A stretch of 32,244 nucleotides of DNA from positions 2,315,229 through 2,347,472 of the forward strand of contig NZ_KE387023.1 in assembly GCF_000430045.1 (NCBI RefSeq), written 5' to 3'. The stretch is from Calidithermus chliarophilus DSM 9957 (GTDB lineage: Bacteria; Deinococcota; Deinococci; Deinococcales; Thermaceae). Below are positions 10,321-17,784 of the stretch, one piece after another. Numbering within the stretch: the stretch's first letter is position 1; each line of letters opens with the position of its first letter. The notes under the pieces are model-generated. The model saw nothing but the letters and a program-made list of their open reading frames with translations, was not told where the DNA came from and ran no database searches. A program made the translations under genes and the position numbers.

Positions 10321-10773
10321 GTGGACGCCCTACGGCAGGAGTTGGCCCAGGCCCTGTGGCGGCTGAGCGAGGTGGCCTTCGCCGACTGGACCGGGCAGAT
10401 GACCGAGATGGCCCAGATCCACGGCCTCACCCTGCGCGAGATCAACACGCTCTACGAGTTGGGCGTGAACGAGTCGCTCAAGGTCTCCGAGGTCGCCGCG
10501 CGCACCGGGCTCTCCAAGGCGGCGGCCAGCCAGATGGTCGAGCGCATGGTGCGGCAGGGGCTGCTCGAGCGCGCCGAGAACCCCGCCAACCGCCGGGAGA
10601 AGCAGGTGCGGCTGAGCCCCCAGGGCCGCACGATCACCCGGCAGTTCGACCAGGCCGCCCTCGAGCAGATCGTCAAGGTGCTCTCGCGTGTCCCCGACGA
10701 AAAAATCCGGCCCCTCCTCGGGGCCGTGAACGCGGTGCTGGAGGAGCTCGAGACCAGCCCGCCCGGGGGGTAA
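10321..10773 (+). CDS. MarR-family transcriptional regulator
   Basis: 150 aa, typical MarR length. The winged helix-turn-helix spans about residues 36-105: a probable recognition helix at 65-79 (SKAAASQMVERMVRQ) and the wing at about 84-99 (RAENPANRREKQVRLS), including the conserved LSPQG after the wing. N- and C-terminal helices form the usual dimer interface. The start is GTG at 10321, 6 nt after a TAAGAT -10 candidate (10309-10314), consistent with leaderless expression. From its divergent position, it probably represses the neighbouring exporter gene and responds to a small ligand. Confidence 0.9.
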   Translation: MDALRQELAQALWRLSEVAFADWTGQMTEMAQIHGLTLREINTLYELGVNESLKVSEVAARTGLSKAAASQMVERMVRQGLLERAENPANRREKQVRLSPQGRTITRQFDQAALEQIVKVLSRVPDEKIRPLLGAVNAVLEELETSPPGG

Positions 10774-10780
10774 TTGCCGG

Positions 10781-11533
10781 CTACTCCTTCGTCTGCTCGT
10801 AGGGCTGGTGAAGCTGCACCGGCTTGGCCTTGGTGCGGCTGCCGGCGCGGATGTTGAGCCACTCGGTGAAGACCGCGAAGGCGATGGCGAAGTAGATGTA
10901 GCCCTTGGGGATCTTCTGGCCCAACCCCTCGGCGATGAGGCTCACGCCGATGAGCAGCAGGAAGGACAGCGCCAGCATCTTGACCGCCGGGTGGCGGTTG
11001 ACGAAGCCGTAGATGCCCTTGGAGGCGAAGAGCATGATCGCCACCGCCACGATCACCGAGGCCATCATCACCGGCACGTAGGGGGTCATGCCCACGGCGG
11101 TGATCACCGAGTCGATGGAGAAGACCAGGTCCAGCAGCAGGATCTGGCCGATCACCGCGGCGAAGGTGGGGGCGACGCGGGCGCTGGCGTGGCCCTCCTC
11201 GCCCTCGAGCTTCTCGTGGATCTCCTTGGTGGCCTTGTAGATCAGGAAGAGCCCGCCCAGCATCAGCACGATGTCCTTGCCGGAGATGTCCTGCCCCAGC
11301 ACCGTGAAGAGCGTGGCCTTGAGGCCGATGATCCAGCCGATGGCCAGCAGGAACAGCAGCCGCATGCCCGCGGCCAGCAAGAGCCCGGTCTGGCGGGCGC
11401 GGTCCTGCTGCTCCTTGGGCAGCTTCGCGGCCAGGATCGAGATAAAGATGACGTTATCCACGCCCAGCACGATCTCGAGCACGGTCAGCGTGACGAGCGC
11501 GGTCCAGATTTCGGGGTTGGCGATCCACTCCAT
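10781..11533 (-). CDS. TerC-family integral membrane protein
   Basis: 250 aa with about seven hydrophobic segments. It carries the paired acidic motifs of TerC/Alx proteins: LEIVLGVDNVIF (Glu20, Asp26) in the first segment and LLLDLVFSIDSVIT (Asp135, Asp141) later. Members of this family are linked to tellurite resistance, manganese efflux and metalation of exported proteins; which applies here cannot be told. Its stop faces the MarR-type gene stop 7 bp away. The ATG at 11533 lies about 9 nt after TAAGCT (minus, 11543-11548), a weak -10 candidate. Confidence 0.9.
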   Translation of the reverse strand: MEWIANPEIWTALVTLTVLEIVLGVDNVIFISILAAKLPKEQQDRARQTGLLLAAGMRLLFLLAIGWIIGLKATLFTVLGQDISGKDIVLMLGGLFLIYKATKEIHEKLEGEEGHASARVAPTFAAVIGQILLLDLVFSIDSVITAVGMTPYVPVMMASVIVAVAIMLFASKGIYGFVNRHPAVKMLALSFLLLIGVSLIAEGLGQKIPKGYIYFAIAFAVFTEWLNIRAGSRTKAKPVQLHQPYEQTKE

Positions 11534-11710
11534 ACATGCACAAGCTTAGAGCACTCTTCGTAACGGCTGAACCTCTCACTGCCTCGGTTTTCGCGTGCTG
11601 TACAGAACAGTTGCCCCCGTGAGAACGCGAATGCGTCCGGGGGGCGACGCCCGTGAGGGGTGCGACAGGGGAGAGCGGCGCTTCCGGATCGGCGCGGCCC
11701 ACGCTTCCCG

Positions 11711-11726
11711 GGGGAACAGTTTCCCC
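11711..11726. promoter_or_regulatory. palindrome upstream of the YpdA-like gene
   Basis: GGGGAA and TTCCCC arms surround CAGT (11711-11726), directly before a TAAGCT -10 candidate (11727-11732). A possible operator; no regulator is identified. Confidence 0.25.
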
Positions 11727-11744
11727 TAAGCTCGGCCCTGTAGC

Positions 11745-12737
11745 ATGGGGGGCATGTGGGATCTGATCGTCGTGGGGGCCGGCCCGGTGGGGCTCGCTGC
11801 CGCCATCGAGGCCAAGCGGCACGGGCTGTCGGCGCTGGTGCTCGAGAAGGGGCCCCTGCTCAACACCCTCTACCGCTGGCCCCGCGAGACCGTGTTCTTC
11901 TCCGAGGCCCGCAACCTCGAGATCGGCGGGCACCCCTTCCCCTCGCTCGCCCCCAAGCCCACCCGCCGCGAGGCCCTGGCCTACTACCGCCGGGTGGCCG
12001 AGGTCGAAGGCCTCGAGGTGCACACCTACGCCCAGGTCACGGGCATCGCCGGGGCACAGGGCAACTTCACGGTCGGCTACCGCGGACGCGACGGAGAAGG
12101 CAGCCACCGCGCCCGCTTCGTGGTCGTCGCCACGGGCTACTACGACAACCCCAACCGCCTGGCGGTGCCCGGGGAGGAGCTGCCCCACGTGCGCTACGGC
12201 ATCGACGAGACGCTGGGCTACTGGCGGCAGGAGGTGGTGGTGGTCGGCGGCTCCAACAGCGCGGTGGAGACCGCCCTCGAGCTCTACCGGGGCGGGGCGA
12301 GGGTGACGGTGGTCCACCACGCCGCCGAGATCCGGCCCAGGGTCAAGTACTGGCTCAAGCCCGACTTCGAGAACCGGGTCAAGGAAGGCTCGATCCGGCT
12401 CCTGCTGAGCGCGAAGGTGCGCGAGATCGGGCCGCGCACCCTCACCGTCGAGCGGCCCGGGGGCCTCCAGACCCTCCCCGCCGACTTCGTCGTGGTGCAC
12501 ATCGGCTACCGCGCGGTGGACCACCTGCTGCGCCAGGCGGGCATCCGCTTCGACGAGCACGGCGACCAGCCCGTGCTCTCCGCCGCCTACGAGACCTCCT
12601 TGCCGGGGCTGTTCGTGGCGGGCTCGGCCGGCTTCGGCTCCGACACGCGCACCGTGTTCATCGAGAACGGCCGCGAGCACGCCCGCGTCGCGGTGGCCGA
12701 GATCGCGCGGCGGCTGGCGCCCGCCCCCCGCGCCTGA
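11745..12737 (+). CDS. ypdA: YpdA-like FAD/NAD(P) oxidoreductase (putative bacillithiol disulfide reductase)
   Basis: 330 aa. There are two dinucleotide-binding folds: GAGPVG near the N-terminus (residues 11-16) and VVVVGGSNSAVE at about 165-176. The thioredoxin-reductase redox Cys pair is absent, as in YpdA (Bdr), the enzyme that recycles oxidised bacillithiol in Firmicutes and Deinococcota. The VATGYYDNPN and RYGIDE segments fit that subfamily. The stated start is ATG at 11745; the second ATG at 11754 (MWDLIVVGAG) matches family N-termini better and may be the true start, as neither has a good ribosome site. It stands alone between TerC (divergent) and the sugar-dehydrogenase-like gene. Confidence 0.82.
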   Translation: MGGMWDLIVVGAGPVGLAAAIEAKRHGLSALVLEKGPLLNTLYRWPRETVFFSEARNLEIGGHPFPSLAPKPTRREALAYYRRVAEVEGLEVHTYAQVTGIAGAQGNFTVGYRGRDGEGSHRARFVVVATGYYDNPNRLAVPGEELPHVRYGIDETLGYWRQEVVVVGGSNSAVETALELYRGGARVTVVHHAAEIRPRVKYWLKPDFENRVKEGSIRLLLSAKVREIGPRTLTVERPGGLQTLPADFVVVHIGYRAVDHLLRQAGIRFDEHGDQPVLSAAYETSLPGLFVAGSAGFGSDTRTVFIENGREHARVAVAEIARRLAPAPRA

Positions 12738-12837
12738 GGCTGGGTAAAGGAAAATTCACGCAGCCCTACTAAAGCAAAAATGCGCGGGGGATAAACCTGG
12801 GCGAGGAACGGAAGAGCCCGCGAAGGAGGAATTCTCG

Positions 12838-14283
12838 ATGAACCGCACGACCGCGTTGCCCCTACTGCTGTTGTTGGCCGTAGGCTGCCAGAAACCCGGC
12901 CAGGCCCTCCAGCCCCCGGCCGGCTTCCAGGCCGCTGCCGTTTCGGCCAACGCCATCAAGCTCGACTGGCAGGCCGTCCAAGGCGCGACCGGGTATGTCC
13001 TCGAGCGCAAGACCGGCAGCGCCGCCTACGCCGAGGTCGCCCAGCCCGCCGACACCACCTACACCGACGGCGGCTTGCAGCCCAGCACCACCTACAGCTA
13101 CCGCCTCAAGGCCACCAACGGCGCGGCGAGCAGCGGTTGGGTGGAGGCCTCGGCCAAGACCGCCGACCCCGTGCCCGCCGGGGGCTACAAGGTCGAGCTG
13201 GTCAAGGACGTGAAAGCCGGGACCATCTGGAGCCTCAACTTCGGCCCCGACGGCAGGCTCTACTTCACCGACCGCGACCAATCGAGCGTCAAGCTCTCGG
13301 CCCTCGAGCTCGCCTCGGGCAACGTCACCACCTACGCCTCCTCGGCCGCGGTGCGCGACGAAGGCGAGGGCGGGGTGATGGGCCTGGAGCTCGACCCCGA
13401 CTTCGCCGCGAACAAAAAGGTCTACGTCTGCTACTCCTACTGGAAAAACGGCGATTCGAGCAAGGAGGAGAACGCCCGCAACCGCCTCTCGAGCTTCGTG
13501 ATCTCGGGCTCTGGCCTCACCGGCGAGGTCAAGCTCCTCGACGACATGCTGGGCTGGTGGAACCACAACGGCTGCCGGGTGCTGCTCTCGCCCGACAAAA
13601 AGCACCTCTTCGTCACCATGGGCGACGCGGCGGCGGCCCCCTCCAACGTCCCCGGCGAGCCCGGCAGCGACGCCAAGGCCCAGAGCAAGAAGCTGCTGGC
13701 CGGGAAGATCTTCCGCATCAACCTCGACGGCTCCATCCCCACCGACAACCCCTACTACAACGACCCCGACGTGCCCGGCGCGGTCAAGGCCATGTGGAGC
13801 ATCGGCCACCGCAACCCGCAGGGCCTGGCCTTCGACCCCGCCACCGGCAAGCTGTGGTCCACCGAGCACGGCCCCGACGTCAAGGACGAACTCAACCTGA
13901 TCAAGCCGGGCTATAACTACGGCTGGCCCGAGTGCAAGGGCGAAGACCCCTGCGACCGCCCCGACCGCCAGCCCTACCAGCCCGCCACCAAGGCCTACTA
14001 CGCCGACCGCACCGTCGCCATCTCCGACATGACCTTCTACAACGCCGACGCCTTCCCCGCCTGGAAGGGAAGCCTCTTCTTCGTCACCCTCAAGACCGGG
14101 CGCATGTACCGCCTCGAGCTCAGCGGCGAGACCGTCGCCAAGGAGGAGCTCATCATCGGCAAGCTGAGCGACTCGTCCGGCCCCTACGGCCGCTTGCGCG
14201 ACGTGACGGTAGGCCCCGACGGCTTCATCTACTTCTCCACCGACGACAGCAAGATTTACCGTGTCGTGCCGGATGGTCGGTAG
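12838..14283 (+). CDS. lipoprotein with fibronectin III domain and PQQ-type glucose/sorbosone dehydrogenase propeller
   Basis: 481 aa; ATG with a strong ribosome site (GAAGGAGGAA). The signal peptide ends LAVGC (Cys about 18), so it is lipid-anchored outside the membrane. Residues about 25-108 form a fibronectin type III domain (KLDWQAVQGATGYVLERKTG..YTDGGLQPSTTYSYRLKATN). From about 112 to the end is a six-bladed propeller of the soluble glucose/L-sorbosone dehydrogenase family (Asd/YliI type), with LYFTDRD, GVMGLELDPDF, GHRNPQGLAFDP (about 323-334) and STEHGPDVKDELNLI, NYGWPE. These enzymes oxidise aldose sugars using PQQ; cofactor use here is inferred. The FN3 domain probably acts as a spacer or carbohydrate contact. 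Confidence 0.88.
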   Translation: MNRTTALPLLLLLAVGCQKPGQALQPPAGFQAAAVSANAIKLDWQAVQGATGYVLERKTGSAAYAEVAQPADTTYTDGGLQPSTTYSYRLKATNGAASSGWVEASAKTADPVPAGGYKVELVKDVKAGTIWSLNFGPDGRLYFTDRDQSSVKLSALELASGNVTTYASSAAVRDEGEGGVMGLELDPDFAANKKVYVCYSYWKNGDSSKEENARNRLSSFVISGSGLTGEVKLLDDMLGWWNHNGCRVLLSPDKKHLFVTMGDAAAAPSNVPGEPGSDAKAQSKKLLAGKIFRINLDGSIPTDNPYYNDPDVPGAVKAMWSIGHRNPQGLAFDPATGKLWSTEHGPDVKDELNLIKPGYNYGWPECKGEDPCDRPDRQPYQPATKAYYADRTVAISDMTFYNADAFPAWKGSLFFVTLKTGRMYRLELSGETVAKEELIIGKLSDSSGPYGRLRDVTVGPDGFIYFSTDDSKIYRVVPDGR

Positions 14284-14520
14284 TCGATAGCCGATAGCCG
14301 AACGCCGACCGCTAAACGCCGAACGCCAAACGCAAGACGCAAAACGCAAGACGCCTTGTTCCCCTCTTAGCAAGAGGGGCCGGGGGGATAAACCCTCCCC
14401 GCACGCGGGGAGGGCGGGGGAGGGGTTCCCTTCACCACGAGCCACTAGCCACGTGCTTATCGCTGATGGCTGACTGCTGACGGCTGACCGCTGAAGGCTG
14501 ACCGCTCACCGCTTGCTGCC
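14284..14520. repeat. repeat-rich intergenic block with two GC-rich hairpins
   Basis: No gene is seen here. The left end has tandem GATAGCC/AACGCC-type units (14284-14353). Next come a perfect hairpin CCCCTCTT (14361-14368) / AAGAGGGG (14372-14379) and a 10-bp hairpin CCCTCCCCGC (14393-14402) / GCGGGGAGGG (14405-14414). Degenerate GCTGAxGGCTGAC units run from about 14461 to 14517. Similar GATAGC-type units recur at 21581-21650 and 26172-26240. Confidence 0.6.
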
Positions 14521-14526
14521 AATTCC

Positions 14527-14553
14527 GAAGGGGCCCCTTGCCGGAGCCCCTTC
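14527..14553. terminator. terminator-like hairpin after the small membrane protein gene
   Basis: GAAGGGGC and GCCCCTTC form an 8-bp stem with an 11-nt loop, just beyond the stop at 14571 on the minus strand. The tail is TTCTTCGT on the plus strand and not T-rich on the minus strand, so the direction is uncertain. Confidence 0.4.
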
Positions 14554-14570
14554 TTCGTCCTCGGTGGTCG

Positions 14571-14828
14571 TTACTGGTCGGTCGCTAGCTGGGCCGGGGC
14601 CTGCTGCTGGCGGGCTTCGCGGGGCGGGAACTGCTTGAGGATGACCGCCAGGGCCGCAATGATCTGGCCCACGAACATCACGATCCCGGCCACCAGCCGC
14701 ACCGTGTCGGTCCCGCCTTGAAGGGTGAGCAGGAGCCCGACGACGCCGACGAACCACAGGACGGCTCCCGTGGCGAACACCGAGTAGACGGTTCGCAGAT
14801 GTTTATCAGTATTGGTATTTCTGCGCAT
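14571..14828 (-). CDS. small two-helix membrane protein, unknown function
   Basis: 85 aa. A basic N-terminus (MRRNTNTDKHLR) is followed by two hydrophobic segments at about residues 13-35 and 42-64, then a hydrophilic Gln/Ala-rich tail. The strong ribosome site AGGAGGTGG (minus, 14832-14840), three bases before the ATG, makes the gene credible. I recognise no family. It is transcribed divergently from the helicase gene and stands alone. Confidence 0.7.
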   Translation of the reverse strand: MRRNTNTDKHLRTVYSVFATGAVLWFVGVVGLLLTLQGGTDTVRLVAGIVMFVGQIIAALAVILKQFPPREARQQQAPAQLATDQ

Positions 14829-14955
14829 GAACCACCTCCTCGAGAGCCAAGGGTAGCAAGCGGGGGCGCGGCCGCTGGTTCAAAAGCGCCTCCCGATCGT
14901 TACCTTTTCGGCGGGTTAAGCGGGGATAAGAGTTAACGCCGGGTCACAAAGGGGG

Positions 14956-14975
14956 CCTTCGGGCGCGCCCGAAGG
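14956..14975. terminator. 20-bp perfect palindrome, hairpin
   Basis: CCTTCGGGCG followed by its exact complement CGCCCGAAGG, then TGCATTTTCT on the plus strand. It lies between the divergent small membrane gene and the helicase gene, where no transcript needs to end, so it could instead be a protein-binding site. Confidence 0.35.
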
Positions 14976-15023
14976 TGCATTTTCTACAGCCATTCTGTTA
15001 TTTATTGATCGTGATCTGCGAAT

Positions 15024-15052
15024 TTGTGTTTTAACAGATCGGGGGCTATGGT
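15024..15052 (+). promoter_or_regulatory. possible promoter of the helicase-nuclease pair
   Basis: TTGTGT (15024-15029), a 17-bp spacer and TATGGT (15047-15052), ending 9 nt before the ATG at 15062. GATCTG/CAGATC inverted arms flank this region. The -35 is poor. Confidence 0.3.
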
Positions 15053-15061
15053 GGAACTCCC

Positions 15062-16492
15062 ATGGCGGTGCTGCGTTTCGACCGGGGAACCCTCCTGCTG
15101 GAGGGCTTCACCAGCCTGCCGCCCGCGCCCTTCGAGTTCGACCCCCGGGTGGAGGCGTACCGGGCTCCGGCCATCAGCTACCCCGAGGTGATCCGGGTTT
15201 TGCGGGACCAGATCCGGGAGAACCGGGCGCCCGCGTACGGGAAGCTCGAGCTCGAGTTCACCCCGCCGCACACGCTCTACCCGCACCAGCAGGCGGCCCT
15301 CACGGCCTGGAAGCGGGCCGGGGGGCGCGGGCTGGTGGTGCTGCCCACGGGGGCGGGGAAGAGCCTGGTGGGGCTCTCGGCCATCGCGTGGGCCTCGAGG
15401 AGCGCGCTGGTGGTGGTGCCTACCCTCGACCTCATGCACCAGTGGTACGCCCACCTCCGCGCCGCCTTCCCCGGCGCCAACGTCGGGCTGATCGGCGGGG
15501 GCTACCACGAGGTGACGGAGCTCGCCGTCGCCACCTACGACTCGGCGGCCATCCACGCCGAGAAGCTGGGCAACCGTTACGGCACGCTGGTCTTCGACGA
15601 GGTGCACCACCTGCCCACCGACTTCTACCGCGCCATCGCCCTGTTCTCGCTCGCGCCCTACCGCCTGGGCCTCACCGCCACCCCCGAGCGGGCCGACCTG
15701 CGCCACGAGGAACTGCCCGAGCTGGTGGGGCCGCTGGTCTACCGCCGTCACGCCGCCGAGCTGCAGGGTGACGTGCTGGCGGAGTACCGCATCGAGCGCA
15801 TCTACACCGACCTCAGCCTGGCCGAGCGGCAGGCCTACCACCAGGCGCTCGAGGAGCGCAACCGCTTCCTCGACGAGCACGGGCTGGGGCTGGGCACGCT
15901 GCAGGGCTGGCAGCGCTTCGTGATGGTCTCGGCCCGCTCGGAGGCCGGGCGGCGGGCCATGCGCGCGCACCGCGAGGCCGGGCGCATCGCCGCGGCCACG
16001 CCGGGCAAGCTGCGGGCGCTCGAGGTCATCCTCGCCCGCCACGCCGGCGAGAAGATCCTGATCTTCACCGCCGACAACGACACCGCCTACGCCGTCTCCC
16101 GCGCCTACCTCGTCCCCTGCCTCACCCACCAGACCCGCGTGAAGGAGCGGCAGGAGTTCCTCGAGCGCTTCCGCGACGGGACCTACCGCGCCATCGTCAC
16201 CAGCAAGGTGCTCAACGAGGGCGTGGACGTTCCCGACGCCAGCGTGGGCGTGGTGCTCTCGGGCTCGAGCGTGCCCCGTGAGCTCGTGCAGCGCCTGGGC
16301 CGCATCCTGCGCCGCTCGGAGGGCAAGCGGGCCGTGCTCTACGAGATCATCGCCAGGGAAACCCGCGAAGAACGGGTTTCAGAGCGGCGAAGGGAGGGGG
16401 TACGGCTCGATCCGGGGGGTAGCGGTTCGCGGCTCGAGAACACCGTCTTCTCCGACCAGCCCATCCTCTGGGACGACCTGGGGGAGGACTGA
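15062..16492 (+). CDS. XPB-like superfamily 2 DNA helicase
   Basis: 476 aa. After an N-terminal damage-recognition-like region (about 1-75) come the SF2 motifs: PTGAGKS with Lys100, VVVPTLDLMHQW, FDEVHHL (Asp179-Glu180, a DEVH box), LGLTATPERAD, then in the second RecA domain IVTSKVLNEGVDVPDASVG and QRLGRILRR at about 409-418. Length and motif set fit the archaeal/bacterial XPB helicases that unwind DNA in repair. Its stop overlaps the start of the Bax1-like gene (TGATG at 16490-16494), the gene pairing known for archaeal XPB and its nuclease partner Bax1. Confidence 0.9.
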   Translation: MAVLRFDRGTLLLEGFTSLPPAPFEFDPRVEAYRAPAISYPEVIRVLRDQIRENRAPAYGKLELEFTPPHTLYPHQQAALTAWKRAGGRGLVVLPTGAGKSLVGLSAIAWASRSALVVVPTLDLMHQWYAHLRAAFPGANVGLIGGGYHEVTELAVATYDSAAIHAEKLGNRYGTLVFDEVHHLPTDFYRAIALFSLAPYRLGLTATPERADLRHEELPELVGPLVYRRHAAELQGDVLAEYRIERIYTDLSLAERQAYHQALEERNRFLDEHGLGLGTLQGWQRFVMVSARSEAGRRAMRAHREAGRIAAATPGKLRALEVILARHAGEKILIFTADNDTAYAVSRAYLVPCLTHQTRVKERQEFLERFRDGTYRAIVTSKVLNEGVDVPDASVGVVLSGSSVPRELVQRLGRILRRSEGKRAVLYEIIARETREERVSERRREGVRLDPGGSGSRLENTVFSDQPILWDDLGED

Positions 16493-17670
16493 TGCTCCCC
16501 TCCGAACTGCTGCACTACACCGTGCGCGGCGGGCGGGCCACGCCCCGCTTCACCCGGCCCGAGAAGGGGTTGCCCTGGGCCGAGGGCGTGCTGCGGGTCA
16601 TCGGCGAGCACCTGAGCCGGCGGCGGGGGGAGCTCGAGGAGGCCCTGCTCGCGCTCGAGGGCGACTCCCCCGACTACAGCCTGGTGCGCGGCCTGGCCCA
16701 CTTGGCCCTGAACGAGGCCACCTTCGAGGTGCGCTCGCTCGTGGAGCCCGAGTTCCTGCGGCGCAAGGCCTTCACCCTGGCCGCCGGGCGCGGCTACGGC
16801 GAGCGCGAGGCCCTGGCCGTGCTGGGCGAGCTGGGGGAGGAGTTCAAGCTGGAAGGGGAGGTCCTGCGCGACGCCCTCTACGCCGACCTCCCCGAGAACC
16901 ACGTCCTGGTGTCGGTCCCCGACCTCACGCCCCAGGGGCTGCTCGAGCGCTACAACCTCGCCCAGGCCCAGGGGCTGCTGTACTACGCCACCGAGCTTGT
17001 CATCCAGGCCCACCGCAACACCTCGGGGCAGTACAAGCGGCTGTTCCGCTACCTCAAGTTCTACCGGCTGATGTGGGTGGTGGAGGGCGACCTCGACTCG
17101 GGCTACCGCGTGCACGTGGACGGCCCCAGCTCGCTCTTCGCCCAGACCCGCCGCTACGGCGTGCAGATGGCCGCGCTGCTGCCCGCCCTGCTCCACGTGA
17201 GCCAGTGGGAGCTGCTGGCGCGGCTCAACCTCCACGGCCAGGAGGTCGAGTACGCGCTCAGCTCGCGCAACAACCTCGTCTCGCACTACCCCAAGCCGCC
17301 CGAGTTCGACTCGATGCTCGAGGCCACCTTCGCCAAGCGTTGGGAGAAGCTGGGCAGCGAGTGGGCGCTCGAGCGCGAGGTGGAGGTGGTGGACCTCAAG
17401 GGCACCGTCTTCCTCCCCGACTTCGCCCTGCGCCACCCCGGCGGGCGCACCGTCTACGTCGAGATCGTGGGCTTCTGGCACCCCGAGTACCTGCGCCGCA
17501 AGTTCGAGAAGGTGCGAAAAGCGGGCCTGGACAACCTCGTGCTGGCCGTCTCCGAGCGGCTAAAAGTCAGCCGCGACGACCTCGAGGGCATCCTCGGCCC
17601 CGTGGTCTGGTTCAAGGGGCAGCTCGAGCCCAAGGCGGTGCTGGGGGTGCTGGGGGAGATGGGCCTGTGA
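16492..17670 (+). CDS. DUF790 / Bax1-like nuclease, partner of XPB helicase
   Basis: 392 aa. The N-terminal three quarters fits the DUF790 family (LLHYTVRGG..P.F, YNLAQAQGLLYYA, KRLFRYLKFYRLMW). The C-terminus has a PD-(D/E)xK-like nuclease core: PD at 309-310 (FLPDFALRHPGG) and Glu324 in VYVEIVGFW, followed by Lys-rich YLRRKFEKVRKAG and NLVLAVSE. Bax1 proteins bind XPB and cut DNA near bubble junctions in archaea; the same role is inferred here. Translational coupling through the TGATG overlap suggests equimolar synthesis with the helicase. Confidence 0.85.
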   Translation: MLPSELLHYTVRGGRATPRFTRPEKGLPWAEGVLRVIGEHLSRRRGELEEALLALEGDSPDYSLVRGLAHLALNEATFEVRSLVEPEFLRRKAFTLAAGRGYGEREALAVLGELGEEFKLEGEVLRDALYADLPENHVLVSVPDLTPQGLLERYNLAQAQGLLYYATELVIQAHRNTSGQYKRLFRYLKFYRLMWVVEGDLDSGYRVHVDGPSSLFAQTRRYGVQMAALLPALLHVSQWELLARLNLHGQEVEYALSSRNNLVSHYPKPPEFDSMLEATFAKRWEKLGSEWALEREVEVVDLKGTVFLPDFALRHPGGRTVYVEIVGFWHPEYLRRKFEKVRKAGLDNLVLAVSERLKVSRDDLEGILGPVVWFKGQLEPKAVLGVLGEMGL

Positions 17671-17716
17671 TACCCGATTCGGGTTAGTCCCGCGCCGAAC
17701 TGACCGAATCGGGTGT
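17670..17716. repeat. palindromic intergenic hairpin element
   Basis: Arms ACCCGATTCGG (17672-17682) and CCGAATCGGGT (17704-17714) are perfect complements; extended to 13 bp they carry one mismatch. The 21-nt centre also largely self-pairs. It begins immediately after the nuclease stop and may act as its terminator. A related, interrupted copy lies at 1393-1582. Confidence 0.6.
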
Positions 17717-17744
17717 AACGCGCTCGGGCCTCGAGCCGGGCGGC

Positions 17745-17774
17745 TTGACACGGTATACCAAAGCCCCGTAGACT
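17745..17774 (+). promoter_or_regulatory. promoter of the ilv-leu operon
   Basis: Perfect -35 TTGACA (17745-17750), 18-bp spacer, -10 TAGACT (17769-17774). The expected transcription start is about 17781-17785, at or just before the leader peptide ATG, so the leader is probably translated from a leaderless or near-leaderless end. Confidence 0.75.
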
Positions 17775-17784
17775 CACAGACAAG

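Noticed and set aside
11534-11744. Possible yybP-ykoY manganese riboswitch upstream of the TerC-family gene
   Set aside because: This riboswitch often precedes TerC genes, but I could not find its conserved loops, and a -10 candidate close to the ATG leaves no room for a leader.
12862-14445. 527-residue open frame on the minus strand
   Set aside because: Antisense to the FN3/sugar-dehydrogenase gene. The composition is Gly/Val/Asp-rich without any recognisable domain.
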